Shown here: in pieces, positions 8,568 through 17,924 of the stretch
Layout of the letters: each line of letters opens with the position of its first letter
Numbering within the stretch: position 1 is the stretch's first letter
Source of the DNA: Eximiradius sp.
GTDB lineage: Bacteria; Bacteroidota; Ignavibacteria; Kapaibacteriales; UBA2268
Assembly (NCBI GenBank): GCA_937127445.1
Contig: CAKZLY010000014.1
Span: 5,001-69,000, forward strand
Length of the DNA stretch: 64,000 bases
Direction: 5' to 3'
The notes under the pieces: model-generated
Seen by the model: the letters and a program-made list of their open reading frames with translations, nothing else
Databases searched by the model: none
What the model was told of the DNA's origin: nothing
Translations under genes and position numbers: made by a program

Positions 8568-11189
8568 TTATTTATCGAATAAAATTTTGAACGTTGCACC
8601 ACCCATATCGTTGTTGTATGCTTCGATAGTCCCGCCAATTCTTTGAGTGAACACATTCACTATTGCAAGCCCCAGACCAGTTCCTTTGCCTTGCTTTTTT
8701 GTTGAGAAGAACGGTTCGAAAAGTTTATCAATCGTGACACCTTCGGGCAATCCAATTCCGCTATCGGCAACGGAAATAAATTTTTTATCGTTATCGATAC
8801 CATAGGAAATGACAATTACTTTTTCTTCTTGTTCTTTTTCGTCAATTGCTTGTATTGCATTTATTATGAGATTATTTATGATAATTTCTAGCTGCAAAGG
8901 ATTTGCAAGAAGTGTTAAATCAGGCTTTTGCTCTTCAATTTTAAGATAAATGTCGTGTGCTCTGATTTTTTGCATAATAAGGCTCAAAGCACGCTGAATA
9001 ACAGTTGAGACGTTCACTTCAAGACGTTCCTGGCTGGCTGATTCGAGCCAGTATGAACGCATATGCTGAATAATATCTTCGACTTTCGAAACAGCATTAG
9101 AAATTCTATGAATCAGTCTTGTAATTTGCTCTGGGAGGATCAACTCATTTTGTTTGTTCCAATAGATAATTCCATCAGCAGCTACTTTGATAGCATTCAA
9201 CGGCTGGCTTATTTCGTGAGTTATTCCGCCCGCAATTACACCTATAGAAGCAATACGTGCGGCATTCTCTATCATCAAAATCGATTCCTGACGCTTTGCT
9301 TCTGCTTCCTTTCGCTCGTTTATTGGTCGAGCCATTACGTTAACATATTGAACTTCTCCTTCAAGCGAAAAGATCGGACTGAATACGTGCTCTACCCAAT
9401 AATCCCCACCGACATAATCAGCATAGTTGTGTTCAAAATGTATTTCTTTGCCAGCCAAAACCTCTAAGAATGAACTATATATTCTTTTCGAAAGTTCTGT
9501 TTCTTTCAAGAATTGCCTAAAATCAGCACCTTGCCTGAGATATATGTTTAATGTTGATAGCAGCTTATCGAACGAATTTTTGTTGAAAGTTACAACCCGC
9601 ATTTCTTTATCGAGAACCAGATAATAAATATTACCGCTATTGATAATACTTTCGAGAAGATCCCTGTATTTATGTATTTCGTTTTCAATTTTTACTATAT
9701 TGGATACATCTCGCGAGGCTCCGAGCAATTTAATCGGTTTCTTTGTAAAATCATCATATTCAAAGACCGATACTTTATTTTCGAACCAAAGCTGGTTCCC
9801 GTCGTAATCGTGCAATTTTAAAAAGAAATCATTTTGAGAAATTTCTCCACGTTTAAATGAAATATATAATTTTTTCAAATATGGGATTTCGTCTTCGTAA
9901 CAATATTTCATAAATTCCTTACCCGAAAGTACTGGCGGCGGGAAGCTGTTCACTTTATCTTCGTTAACTTTATGTATCGTAAACATATTTGTTCTTAAAT
10001 CAAATTCCCAAAATAATTCGAATGACATGCTGAAAGCAAATTGCAATTTGCGACTTTTTTCGTTGAGCTCTATTTCTGCTTTAACCTTTTCGGTTATGTC
10101 GTTGCTCACAATTGTAAGCCCACTAAATTTGTCCAGTTCGTCGTATCTCGCAGAGTAAAAGTTTTCTATAAATTTATCCCCAATTTGTTCGATAGAATAT
10201 TTCGTACGGTTTCGTGATGCTTCCAGAATATTTTTATAAAACTGCGGATATGATTTTAGAATTTCCCCAACCTGCTCACCAACTTGCATATTTTGAAGTA
10301 GTTCTACTTTTTCAATTTTGCCTAAAACAAGTTTTATTACAAAATTATAGTTCAGGTGCCAAACCATAACCGGTAGGCTATTCAGCACTTTTGTAAGCAA
10401 ATCAATATTGAATTTCAATGCCCGTTCAGCAAATTCACGCTCGGTTTGATCATTACGAAATATTATATATCTGCAATTATCTTCATCACTGAATACTGGC
10501 ACAACCATATATTCGATAACATAATCGTAATGACGAAACAAAAAATTAGATGGCAATTTCGTAAGATTTGCTTTTTTCGCATAAACACGTAGCATCGAAC
10601 TCAACCCAATAGAAATCAAATCGTAGAGATTTTTGCCAAGATAGCTGTCCAATCGCTTTATCATTATGTTGTCTGCATAGTCGTTCGAACCAAGAATAGT
10701 ACCTTCCTCGTCAATCATAATTATTGGCTCGGGCGAAGAATTAAGGATAGTGCGGTAGAGCTCTGTTTTTTCTTCTAACTTCTTATACTTTTCTTCAAGT
10801 TCATGTTCCGACAGTTTTGAACTACAATAATTGAGTTTTTTCAGAATTTTGTCTTTATTATACTCAATCAATTTTTCGTCATCTATCAAAACAAGAACAT
10901 TCGGATATTTTTGAGCAAGTCTGTGCAAATCTTTCAGTTCAGCAAAAATTATAAGATTATCCAGCTTGTTCAATTTATTTAAAATTTCGATGAAACTATC
11001 GAACAAAATCCAATTTGCTTCGTATTTGATAATTACTACGCAGCACTGTTCTATTTCTGTCGTATTAAGCTCAGATAAATTTTCTGCAACCAATACATTG
11101 ATTTTAATATCGCCAAAATAGTTGAAAATTTCATCATCAGAAGTGAAATTAATCAGCAAAATGTAGTATTCAGCAAAGTTTTTGTTCAT
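8568..11189 (-). CDS. soluble multi-PAS sensor histidine kinase
   Basis: 873 aa from the ATG at 11189; a TTG 17 codons upstream is the only alternative. There is no membrane segment, so it is cytoplasmic. The N-terminal 130 residues look like a degenerate receiver or other alpha/beta domain ([30 protein letters not shown]). At least three, probably four, PAS domains follow ([40 protein letters not shown] with its [22 protein letters not shown]). HisKA has the phosphoacceptor H658 ([14 protein letters not shown]). HATPase_c shows the N box ([11 protein letters not shown]), DSGIGL, and [11 protein letters not shown]. No response-regulator gene is adjacent. Confidence 0.9.
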   Translation of the reverse strand: MNKNFAEYYILLINFTSDDEIFNYFGDIKINVLVAENLSELNTTEIEQCCVVIIKYEANWILFDSFIEILNKLNKLDNLIIFAELKDLHRLAQKYPNVLVLIDDEKLIEYNKDKILKKLNYCSSKLSEHELEEKYKKLEEKTELYRTILNSSPEPIIMIDEEGTILGSNDYADNIMIKRLDSYLGKNLYDLISIGLSSMLRVYAKKANLTKLPSNFLFRHYDYVIEYMVVPVFSDEDNCRYIIFRNDQTEREFAERALKFNIDLLTKVLNSLPVMVWHLNYNFVIKLVLGKIEKVELLQNMQVGEQVGEILKSYPQFYKNILEASRNRTKYSIEQIGDKFIENFYSARYDELDKFSGLTIVSNDITEKVKAEIELNEKSRKLQFAFSMSFELFWEFDLRTNMFTIHKVNEDKVNSFPPPVLSGKEFMKYCYEDEIPYLKKLYISFKRGEISQNDFFLKLHDYDGNQLWFENKVSVFEYDDFTKKPIKLLGASRDVSNIVKIENEIHKYRDLLESIINSGNIYYLVLDKEMRVVTFNKNSFDKLLSTLNIYLRQGADFRQFLKETELSKRIYSSFLEVLAGKEIHFEHNYADYVGGDYWVEHVFSPIFSLEGEVQYVNVMARPINERKEAEAKRQESILMIENAARIASIGVIAGGITHEISQPLNAIKVAADGIIYWNKQNELILPEQITRLIHRISNAVSKVEDIIQHMRSYWLESASQERLEVNVSTVIQRALSLIMQKIRAHDIYLKIEEQKPDLTLLANPLQLEIIINNLIINAIQAIDEKEQEEKVIVISYGIDNDKKFISVADSGIGLPEGVTIDKLFEPFFSTKKQGKGTGLGLAIVNVFTQRIGGTIEAYNNDMGGATFKILFDK

Positions 11190-11248
11190 TTTGTTACTAC
11201 GCGAATGGACTTCTACATACAAATATCGGAATATTATCAATAAAATTA

Positions 11249-11289
11249 AAATAAAAAAAAAGACCTTTTAAGCCTTCGCCTAAAAGGTC
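11249..11289 (-). terminator. terminator of the carboxyltransferase gene
   Basis: A 9-bp stem (GACCTTTTA at 11262-11270, TAAAAGGTC at 11281-11289) with a 10-nt loop. On the minus strand it is followed by an unbroken T run (complement of the A run at 11252-11261), placing it just after the gene ending at 11323. Confidence 0.85.
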
Positions 11290-11322
11290 GTGGATTGTTT
11301 TCTATGTCCCTATGAAACTTTC

Positions 11323-12945
11323 TTAGTTGAGATTTTTCACTTGAACGTTAAAGCTCTGCCCTTCGACAGTAATTTTGTAGTTTGTAACAGCACCTGTTGG
11401 GTTCATATTCGGTGCACCCAAAAAGCCCGGGGGAATATTCGAAATGAGAATATTACTTGGAATGTAATCTTGCTTCGACACATTATTATTGTTTGAACCA
11501 TTAGTTTGTGCTGCTTTTGCCTCTTCCTTCTTTTTCTCATCTGAGATTCTGCGAACGTTCACTTTCCCATCACCTTTGAGAAATGCAATACCTTTTGTCT
11601 GGCAGGATACAGCAATAAATATATTTTCTTCCGTCAGTTCGATATTTTCTTTCTGGAGTTGCTCTTTCCAGTAAGCAATAGATTTTTTCTCGTCGCGTTC
11701 AGCAAGAACAAGCGGACTTTCGGTGGTACGCGGCAATTTAAGTTGCTCTTCTGCCAATTTAACAACTTCTGGATCTGGCTCGACCGGTGTTTTACCGAAA
11801 TAGCCAAGCACCATTTTGCCATAGCCCTCGGCAATTTGCTTCCATTTGCCTGCCATTACGTTGTTGTATGCTTGCTGGAAATAGAATTGCGAAACCGGCG
11901 TAACAGAAGTGCCAAATCCACCTTTTTCGACAACTTCTCTCATTTCTTTTATCACTTGCGGGAACTTATCCAGCACTTTGAAATCTCTCATCATCTGAGT
12001 GTTTGCCGTCAGTGCACCACCAGGCATTGGTGAGAACGGTATCATAGGCGAAACCTGCACTGCTTCGGGCGGAATAAAGTAGTCTTTTAAGCATTCGGTA
12101 AATACTTCTTCGTATTCTCTAATTTTTTCTATATCCAGCCCCAAATCGAAATCCGAACCTTTCAAGGCGTGTAGCATAATTATAATGTCAGGCTGACTTG
12201 TCCCACCAGAAACAGGTGCAGCAGCTAAATCAATTCCATCAGCTCCGGCTTCGAGTGCCGCAATGTAGGACGAAACCGAAACACCGGCTGTTTCGTGTGT
12301 GTGCATACGGATGTGAGTGCCTTCGGGCAACATTTTCCGAGCCATCTTGATGGTCTCATACACTTTCCTGGGACTTGCAGTTCCACTTGCATCTTTGAAA
12401 CATACCGAATGAAAAGGAATGCCGGCATCAAGTATCTGCCTCAATGTCTTTTTGTAAAATGCCACATCGTGAGCTCCTGTACATCCCGGAGGCAAATCCA
12501 TAAGAGTTACGACAACTTCGTGTCGCAAACCGTGACGAACAATACATTCGCCGCTAAAAATCAAGTTGTTTACGTCGTTGAGAGCATCGAAATTTCGTAT
12601 AGTTGTAGTGCCGTGCTTTTTAAACATTTTGGCGTGCAAATCTATAACTTCTTTCGGAGATGTATCCAATGCAACAGTGTTCACTCCTCTTGCAAGAGTT
12701 TGCAAATTAGCATCAGGACCAACAACCGAACGAAATTTGTCCATCATATCAAATGGATTTTCGTTCAAGTAGAACACTGGTGCTTGAAAGCGAGCGCCAC
12801 CGCCAAATTCAAAATGAGTGATACCAGCAGCAACCGCTGCTTCAAGAGCGGGCAGAAAATCTTGCATAAGCACTCTGCCACCAAAAACCGATTGGAAACC
12901 GTCCCGAAAGGAGGTATCCATTACGTCTATGAGTTTCTTTGCCAT
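11323..12945 (-). CDS. biotin-dependent carboxyltransferase subunit (pyruvate carboxylase B / oxaloacetate decarboxylase alpha type)
   Basis: 540 aa. The N-terminal TIM barrel has the family signatures DTSFRDGFQS (about 10-19), the VCFKDASG region with the carbamylated-lysine-type motif, and the metal-binding HTHETAG. The conserved PYC_OADA region follows (GGALTANTQM, GKTPVEPDPEV). The enzyme moves CO2 between biotin and pyruvate/oxaloacetate. The C terminus begins like a biotinyl domain (YKITVEGQSFNVQV) but stops there, without the AMKM biotinylation motif, and a terminator follows. The biotin carrier must therefore be a separate protein. No biotin carboxylase gene is in the window. Methylmalonyl-CoA-type transferase is less likely. 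Confidence 0.87.
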   Translation of the reverse strand: MAKKLIDVMDTSFRDGFQSVFGGRVLMQDFLPALEAAVAAGITHFEFGGGARFQAPVFYLNENPFDMMDKFRSVVGPDANLQTLARGVNTVALDTSPKEVIDLHAKMFKKHGTTTIRNFDALNDVNNLIFSGECIVRHGLRHEVVVTLMDLPPGCTGAHDVAFYKKTLRQILDAGIPFHSVCFKDASGTASPRKVYETIKMARKMLPEGTHIRMHTHETAGVSVSSYIAALEAGADGIDLAAAPVSGGTSQPDIIIMLHALKGSDFDLGLDIEKIREYEEVFTECLKDYFIPPEAVQVSPMIPFSPMPGGALTANTQMMRDFKVLDKFPQVIKEMREVVEKGGFGTSVTPVSQFYFQQAYNNVMAGKWKQIAEGYGKMVLGYFGKTPVEPDPEVVKLAEEQLKLPRTTESPLVLAERDEKKSIAYWKEQLQKENIELTEENIFIAVSCQTKGIAFLKGDGKVNVRRISDEKKKEEAKAAQTNGSNNNNVSKQDYIPSNILISNIPPGFLGAPNMNPTGAVTNYKITVEGQSFNVQVKNLN

Positions 12946-13178
12946 ACCAAACTCTTTTATTGTTGAAAAAACTTGAATTGCGTCAGCAATTCGAATGCAA
13001 TTTAGTCTTAATTAAAAACAAGTGCAAGAAAAATTGTTGATTCGTTAGTTATTTATCGATATATTTTTATCGTATTAATTCCAATTTAATTAATTCTTAA
13101 AAAATATATTTTTTATGATTAACTCATTTGTTTATTTTTGTTACTAATTATTTTTTATTTCGTTATCTATATTAACTG

Positions 13179-13703
13179 ATGGAACAAAACGAGTTTATAA
13201 CTCACGCAAAAAGGATGAAAAGCAGGTTACTAAGGCTGGCTTTTAGAATTTTGAACAATCGTGAAGATGCCGAGGAAGCTGTGCAAGAAGCATTTATCAA
13301 AATATGGGAAAAACGCTCAACTATCAACAAAGATGCAAATATTGACGGCTTTGCAACTGTTGTGCTGAGAAATATTTGCCTCGATAAATTCAAATCCAAG
13401 CACTACAAGCATAAAAAAAGCGATATCGATGATTACTCATACATTCTGGAAACAAGCGACGTTTCACCGTACAAAAACGCTGAATACAAGGATGCAGCAG
13501 CGCTTATATACAAAATAATCGAGGAATTGCCCGAAAAAGCCCGTCAAATCATCCAGCTTCGTGATATTGACGGATTTTCGAACCCAGAGGTAGCTCAAAT
13601 ACTTGGTATTGATGAAAATGTTGTGAAAGTTACATTATCACGTACCCGCAAAAAAATTCGTGATATTTTGATTAACAAGTACGGTTATAATTATGAACAT
13701 TAA
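13179..13703 (+). CDS. ECF-type RNA polymerase sigma factor
   Basis: 174 aa. Sigma region 2 spans about residues 10-80 (LAFRILNNREDAEEAVQEAF, KIWEKR) and region 4 about 110-165 (ELPEKARQIIQLRDIDGFS, then the HTH NPEVAQILGIDENVVKVTLS). No region 3 is present, which defines the ECF group. The end overlaps the next gene by 11 bp, so it is co-translated with its presumed anti-sigma factor. The roughly 230-bp AT-rich gap upstream is shared with the divergent carboxyltransferase gene and probably carries an autoregulated promoter. Confidence 0.93.
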   Translation: MEQNEFITHAKRMKSRLLRLAFRILNNREDAEEAVQEAFIKIWEKRSTINKDANIDGFATVVLRNICLDKFKSKHYKHKKSDIDDYSYILETSDVSPYKNAEYKDAAALIYKIIEELPEKARQIIQLRDIDGFSNPEVAQILGIDENVVKVTLSRTRKKIRDILINKYGYNYEH

Positions 13704-14193
13704 TGAATTAATAGAAAAATACTACAACGGCGAAACAACACCTGCCGAAGAAGCCTATCTGCGAAAGCATTTTGCTGAAACGCAACAAAAATCGCCCGAA
13801 AAAGATATGTTCGAATATTTTTCGAACGAAAGCGATGTTTTGAGCGACGTTGAATTCGACGAAAAAGAACTTCTCCGCAAAATCAATAATACAAAGATTA
13901 GCCGCTTCCCAACATTTTGGAAATATGCTTCGATTGCTGCAATTATTATTCTTGCAATTAATTCATATATCTTTTTCTCTAAATTTAATGCTGGTGATAA
14001 CAAACAGCAATATATATCGGGCATCGTCATAACCGACGAAAATATTGTGAAAAACAAAGAAATCGCCGTGCTTGAACTTCAAAAGGCATTCGGACAGCTT
14101 AATAATTCCCAAAAAATTGCAAACGAGAACTTGCTAAATTTGAAAAAATTAAACGAAGTCAATAATTATATAGAAATATTGATAACAGATTAA
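13693..14193 (+). CDS. putative membrane-bound anti-sigma factor
   Basis: 166 aa. The N-terminal cytoplasmic segment begins MNINELIEKYYNGETTPAEE, the 'zinc-finger-less' opening common in Bacteroidota anti-sigma proteins. One transmembrane helix lies at about residues 75-97 (KYASIAAIIILAINSYIFF). An exported tail with a helical stretch follows (ENIVKNKEIAVLELQKAFGQ). Its position right behind the ECF sigma gene, with overlapping reading frames, is the main argument; no residue-level signature proves it. Confidence 0.75.
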   Translation: MNINELIEKYYNGETTPAEEAYLRKHFAETQQKSPEKDMFEYFSNESDVLSDVEFDEKELLRKINNTKISRFPTFWKYASIAAIIILAINSYIFFSKFNAGDNKQQYISGIVITDENIVKNKEIAVLELQKAFGQLNNSQKIANENLLNLKKLNEVNNYIEILITD

Positions 14194-14204
14194 GAGAAGT
14201 AATT

Positions 14205-14705
14205 ATGAAACTATTCTACAAAATATTCTTTCTGCTGATAATTGTCGGTTCGGCTGTTGCTCAGCCGTTTTCAATCACCAGCTTAACAGAGCTGTATGCA
14301 GGCAAAGACGGGTTTATTATCCTTAACCTCAATGATGCTGGATTTGTCCTGCGCGACCTTGTAAAGAGCAAATCAGCCCAAGAAGCAATAAAATCAGTCA
14401 AAAAAATCACACTAATCAGGTTCTCTACCGAGGAATTGAAAGAGGACAAAAAAGCCGAAGCAATGAAAGATGGGAAAAATTTTTACAAGCAAGTAAAAAA
14501 TTTCCGTGCTTTCGACTACGAAGAGATAATGTCTCTGAGCCAGGGTTCCAATCAATTGCGGTCCTACTACAAAAAGAACGAACGCAGCGACAACGAATTC
14601 ATTATGACCATAACCGCAGAAGAATACAATAGCTTGATAATGTACTTGAGCGGTTCCTTCACAAAAGAAGAAATCCTTGAAATAGCAAAATCAATTAAAT
14701 TTTAA
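14205..14705 (+). CDS. exported DUF4252-like protein of the sigma operon
   Basis: 166 aa with a signal peptide (MKLFYKIFFLLIIVGSAVAQ). The mature part has the pattern of DUF4252 proteins, which in Bacteroidota often sit behind an ECF sigma/anti-sigma pair: a secreted domain of about 145 aa with an IKSVKKITLIRFSTEE core and a C-terminal LSGSFTKEEILEIAKSI helix. It starts 11 bp after the anti-sigma gene. A periplasmic signal-input or stress role is inference from the neighbours. Confidence 0.7.
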   Translation: MKLFYKIFFLLIIVGSAVAQPFSITSLTELYAGKDGFIILNLNDAGFVLRDLVKSKSAQEAIKSVKKITLIRFSTEELKEDKKAEAMKDGKNFYKQVKNFRAFDYEEIMSLSQGSNQLRSYYKKNERSDNEFIMTITAEEYNSLIMYLSGSFTKEEILEIAKSIKF

Positions 14706-14718
14706 GTGAACAAACTAA

Positions 14719-15178
14719 ACATATAAGAGATACCTGACGAGCAATCAGAATGTTGCATCAACAAGGTTTTTAATTAAAGTAAAAAAAGGTATTTATAAAT
14801 ATGATCCTAATTTGCTTAAAATAAATAAACCATTTCACACCTGAGCTTAAAGAACAAATTTTTCAACGAGATGGTTATAAATGTGTTATTTGCGGTAGAA
14901 CAGAAAAAGAAGGTTATGAGCTTCAGGTTGATTATATTTTACCGAAAGATAAAGGCGGAAAAGCAACATTAGAAAATGAGCAAACACTTTGTTCAATATG
15001 TAATTTTAGAAAGAAAAATTATAATCAAACCGAAAGTGGCAAAAGAATGTTTATAAGATTATGGAAAACAGCTAAAAGAATAGGCCATAAGGAAACTCAA
15101 AAATTTTGTGAAGAAATTTTAAAAACTTATGAAAAGTTTGCCATCAACGGACGTATCGAATGGAAAAAACACCTATAA
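14719..15178 (+). pseudogene. remnant of an HNH restriction endonuclease-like gene
   Basis: The region is coding-like but has no usable start. In the first frame the text after the stop at 14716 reads RYLTSNQNVAS ... GIYKYDPNLLKINKPFHT and stops at 14842. It continues one frame over as FTPELKEQIFQRDGYKCVIC from about 14834, and ends at the TAA at 15176-15178. One extra base near 14837 explains the break. The second part is an HNH domain: CVICG, the LQVDYILPKDKGG core, CSICN, and a helical tail. The usual DH of the core is DY here, so the first catalytic histidine seems lost. The N terminus is missing at the junction with the DUF4252 stop codon, and no methyltransferase is nearby. tRNA-Pro lies 230 bp downstream. 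Confidence 0.72.
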
Positions 15179-15405
15179 ACTGAATACGCCTAATAGATGC
15201 TAAATATACGAACAACACAATCTCGAACACTATTTCTACCAACTAACCCTCTTCAACCACTTCTTCCCTTTCTCCTATGCACAGACCCAATGCCTGCATA
15301 TCTACGATTGTCGTTGAAGGTTGTATTTTTCTATCATATTTTAAAACTAAGTGAAAATTACACTTGTTTTTATAAAAAATTCTTTTTATTTTTGTATTTC
15401 TTTTT

Positions 15406-15480
15406 CGGGGTATAGCGCAGTCCGGCTAGCGCACCTGGTTTGGGACCAGGGGGTCGGGGGTTCAAATCCCTCTACCCCGA
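15406..15480 (+). tRNA. tRNA-Pro (anticodon TGG)
   Basis: 75 nt. The acceptor stem CGGGGTA (15406-15412) pairs with TACCCCG (15473-15479), with discriminator A at 15480. The anticodon stem CCTGG/CCAGG encloses the loop TTTGGGA, giving anticodon TGG. The T arm contains GGGGGTTCAAATCCCTC. CCA is not encoded. No other tRNA gene is seen in the window. Confidence 0.96.
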
Positions 15481-15512
15481 CAAAGACCACTAAAACACAT
15501 CGCGGAATTTCA

Positions 15513-16280
15513 ATGAACACAAATAAACCTAAAAAAATTACTCGCAAGAAAAGTTCAAGCGAAAGCGGTTTAATTAGACTTAATAAATTTATCGCTGACG
15601 CCGGCTATTGCAGTCGCCGTAAAGCCGATGAACTCATCTCATCGGGTGTGGTCAAAGTTAACGGCGCGGTTGTCTCTGAATTAGGGGCAAAGGTACATCC
15701 TTCCGACCTCGTTACTATCAAAGGCGACCCCGTAAGCATCAAAGAACATAACATTTATATCGTGCTGAACAAACCAAAGGATGTAATTACAACAACTTCT
15801 GATGAAAAAAGCCGCAAAACCGTTCTCGATATTGTTCGCAAGCAAACGCGAATTTTCCCGGTTGGGCGACTCGACAGAAACACAACCGGCGTGCTTTTGC
15901 TAACAAACGATGGCGAACTTGCACACAGACTCACTCATCCAAGCTACGAAATCCAACGCGAATACGCTGTAAAGCTCGACAAAGCCCTCAAACCAGCAGA
16001 CGCTCAAAAAATTGCCGACGGTCTTGAAATTGACGGCGAAAAAATGGCTCCTTGCAGTATTATCATTAGCCAGCAGGACAAAACAAAAGTGTTTGTCACT
16101 CTCACCGAAGGGAAAAATCACGAAGTAAAGCGAATTTTCGAATTTATTGGCTACGAGGTGAAGCAACTCGACCGAAAATCATACGCCGGAATCACTTATA
16201 AAGGGCTCGAAAAAGGCCGCTACCGCCACCTTACCCGCAAAGAAGTTCTCTATCTGAAAAAACTTGTTGGAATTATTTAA
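15513..16280 (+). CDS. RsuA/RluB-family pseudouridine synthase
   Basis: 255 aa from the ATG at 15513. The frame stays open further upstream only because it reads through the tRNA gene. A basic leader precedes an S4 RNA-binding domain (about 20-75: IRLNKFIADAGYCSRRKADE). The catalytic domain follows with GRLDRNTTGVLLLTNDG, where D121 is the catalytic aspartate, and the C-terminal GKNHEVKRIFEFIGYEV of the RsuA/RluB/RluE/RluF group. Modification of 23S rRNA (RluB-like) is the likelier role; RsuA-type 16S activity cannot be excluded. Confidence 0.9.
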   Translation: MNTNKPKKITRKKSSSESGLIRLNKFIADAGYCSRRKADELISSGVVKVNGAVVSELGAKVHPSDLVTIKGDPVSIKEHNIYIVLNKPKDVITTTSDEKSRKTVLDIVRKQTRIFPVGRLDRNTTGVLLLTNDGELAHRLTHPSYEIQREYAVKLDKALKPADAQKIADGLEIDGEKMAPCSIIISQQDKTKVFVTLTEGKNHEVKRIFEFIGYEVKQLDRKSYAGITYKGLEKGRYRHLTRKEVLYLKKLVGII

Positions 16281-16329
16281 CTTTTGATTTATTTTAATTA
16301 AGTTCATTTGAATTATTTCGGTGCGAATT

Positions 16330-16803
16330 ATGAAATATGTAATTTTTACCATATTATTGATTTCTTTTGTTTGCATTAGTGCATACTCACAGGACGAAAG
16401 CCTGCCTAAATCATCAACAACAGTTAAATACTACGAACCGAACGTCCCCAAAGAGCTTCATACAAGAATATCTGATTTTTTCAAGCTGATAATTCAGGCT
16501 CGCTACGAAGAGGCTTATCGTCAATTGCTGCAAGGCAGCCCCCTTATGCGAAAAGAAAAAGAGATAAACAGATTAATTGAGCAAACTGAAAAAGCAACAC
16601 AAATTTATGGCGCTATGCGCGGTTTCGAAGCTGTCGATAGCGAAGTTGCATCAAACTCAATGATAAAATGCCGCTATTTAGGCTTGCATACACTTTATCC
16701 AATGCGATGGATTTTCACTTACTACAATTCGCCTGAAAACGGCTGGGTTATCATCAACATAAAATTCGACGACCAGAGCGATTTCTATTTCAGAAAAGAT
16801 TAA
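16330..16803 (+). CDS. exported protein of unknown function
   Basis: 157 aa from the ATG at 16330 (an upstream in-frame GTG at 16321 is less likely). The signal peptide is MKYVIFTILLISFVCISAYS with an AYS-Q cleavage site. The mature domain has two helices (FFKLIIQARYEEAYRQLLQG) and a beta-rich end (YPMRWIFTYYNSPENGWVII), the shape of small NTF2-like/DUF4019-like secreted domains. I do not recognise the family. Its stop shares the TTAA at 16800-16803 with the convergent gene. Confidence 0.7.
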   Translation: MKYVIFTILLISFVCISAYSQDESLPKSSTTVKYYEPNVPKELHTRISDFFKLIIQARYEEAYRQLLQGSPLMRKEKEINRLIEQTEKATQIYGAMRGFEAVDSEVASNSMIKCRYLGLHTLYPMRWIFTYYNSPENGWVIINIKFDDQSDFYFRKD

Positions 16804-17552
16804 TCGCATGATAGTATTTTCTCTACTTCTCGAAGTTGCTCGTAGGTGTTGACCCCTTGAATTTCCTCGAACGAAGCACAATTGATTGCTACGACTTTTT
16901 TGCCTTGCTGCTTAATTATTTCAATTATATCGGTAAGATAATATTCTTTTTGTGCATTGTTTTGCTTGACTTTGTCGAGAGCCGGGAAAAGCAAGCCTGT
17001 ATTTAGAAAATAAATACCACTATTGATTTCATTTATTGCTTTTTCCTGCAGAGAAGCGTCTTTTTCTTCTCGAATGCGTATAAATTCACCATCGACGGCA
17101 CGGACAATTCTCCCATAGCCTGCTGGATCGGAAACAGTTGCAGAAAGCACAGATAAATCAGCACCCGCTGCCGTGTGTTCTGAGATAAACTTTTGCAATG
17201 TTTCGGGCTTAATTACAGGTGCATCACCGGCAAGTATAACAACATCGGTTTGCTGCTCGACAAATGGCTCAACTTGCTTTGCAGCGTGTCCAGTGCCTAA
17301 TTGCTCTTGTTGATGAACAAACTTAATCTTGTCAAGGCATTTTCGATATTTTTCAGTAACGCAATCTATAACAAGTTCTTTTTTGTAGCCAACGATTAAA
17401 TAAATGTGCGTCGGTTCAAGTTGCAAAGCAGTATCTAAAACATAAGCAATAAGTGGTTTTCCGTTTGCTTGTGCTAAAACTTTTGGTGTTTCGGGATTAT
17501 TCATTCGGGTGCCTTTTCCGGCAGCAAGGATAATAATCGAAAATTGCGTCAT
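16800..17552 (-). CDS. stand-alone GlmU-like sugar-1-phosphate nucleotidyltransferase
   Basis: 250 aa. The nucleotidyltransferase signature LAAGKGTRM is at residues 9-17, with K24 in TPKVL, then QEQLGTGHAA, LAGDAPVI, GYGRIVR, NSGIY and 'EYYLTDIIEI', all matching the N-terminal uridylyltransferase half of GlmU (UDP-GlcNAc pyrophosphorylase). The left-handed beta-helix acetyltransferase half of about 220 residues is absent, so acetyl-CoA-dependent GlcN-1-P acetylation must come from another protein, or the substrate differs. It directly follows panD (stop and start adjacent at 17552/17553). It converges on the upstream plus-strand gene with shared stop bases. Confidence 0.87.
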   Translation of the reverse strand: MTQFSIIILAAGKGTRMNNPETPKVLAQANGKPLIAYVLDTALQLEPTHIYLIVGYKKELVIDCVTEKYRKCLDKIKFVHQQEQLGTGHAAKQVEPFVEQQTDVVILAGDAPVIKPETLQKFISEHTAAGADLSVLSATVSDPAGYGRIVRAVDGEFIRIREEKDASLQEKAINEINSGIYFLNTGLLFPALDKVKQNNAQKEYYLTDIIEIIKQQGKKVVAINCASFEEIQGVNTYEQLREVEKILSCD

Positions 17553-17924
17553 CTACATAATTTCCGGGTTTGTAATACTTTTTATCTTATTATCTTCGTC
17601 GACAAGCACAACAGTTGGTTTGTGGCTTGCAATTTCATCATTTTTCAGATGGCAGTAACTAATTATAATAACCAGGTCGCCGACCTGACCTTTGCGTGCA
17701 GCTGCACCGTTCAAGCAAATTGTGCCGCTGCCCGGTTCGCCCGGTATTACATATGTTTCGAAGCGTTCGCCGTTGTTGATATTGACAACGGAAACTTTTT
17801 CGAATAAAGCAATATCAGCTGCCTTCAATAGTTCGGTATCCACTGTAAGACTACCTTCGTAATGAAGTTCAGCCTGTGTGATTTTTGCTCTGTGTATCTT
17901 TGATTTTAAGAAAATTCTTTCCAT
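17553..17924 (-). CDS. panD: aspartate 1-decarboxylase (PanD)
   Basis: Pyruvoyl enzyme that makes beta-alanine for pantothenate. The self-cleavage site G24-S25 ([10 protein letters not shown]) gives the pyruvoyl group; K9 (KSKIHRA), Y22, R54 and the [12 protein letters not shown] segment are conserved. At 123 aa it is typical. It is immediately followed by the GlmU-like gene and divergent from the C10 peptidase. Confidence 0.96.
   Translation of the reverse strand: MERIFLKSKIHRAKITQAELHYEGSLTVDTELLKAADIALFEKVSVVNINNGERFETYVIPGEPGSGTICLNGAAARKGQVGDLVIIISYCHLKNDEIASHKPTVVLVDEDNKIKSITNPEIM

Noticed and set aside
15351-15512. Longer N terminus for the pseudouridine synthase
   Set aside because: The open frame upstream of 15513 runs through the tRNA-Pro gene; the basic N terminus and S4 domain begin after 15513.
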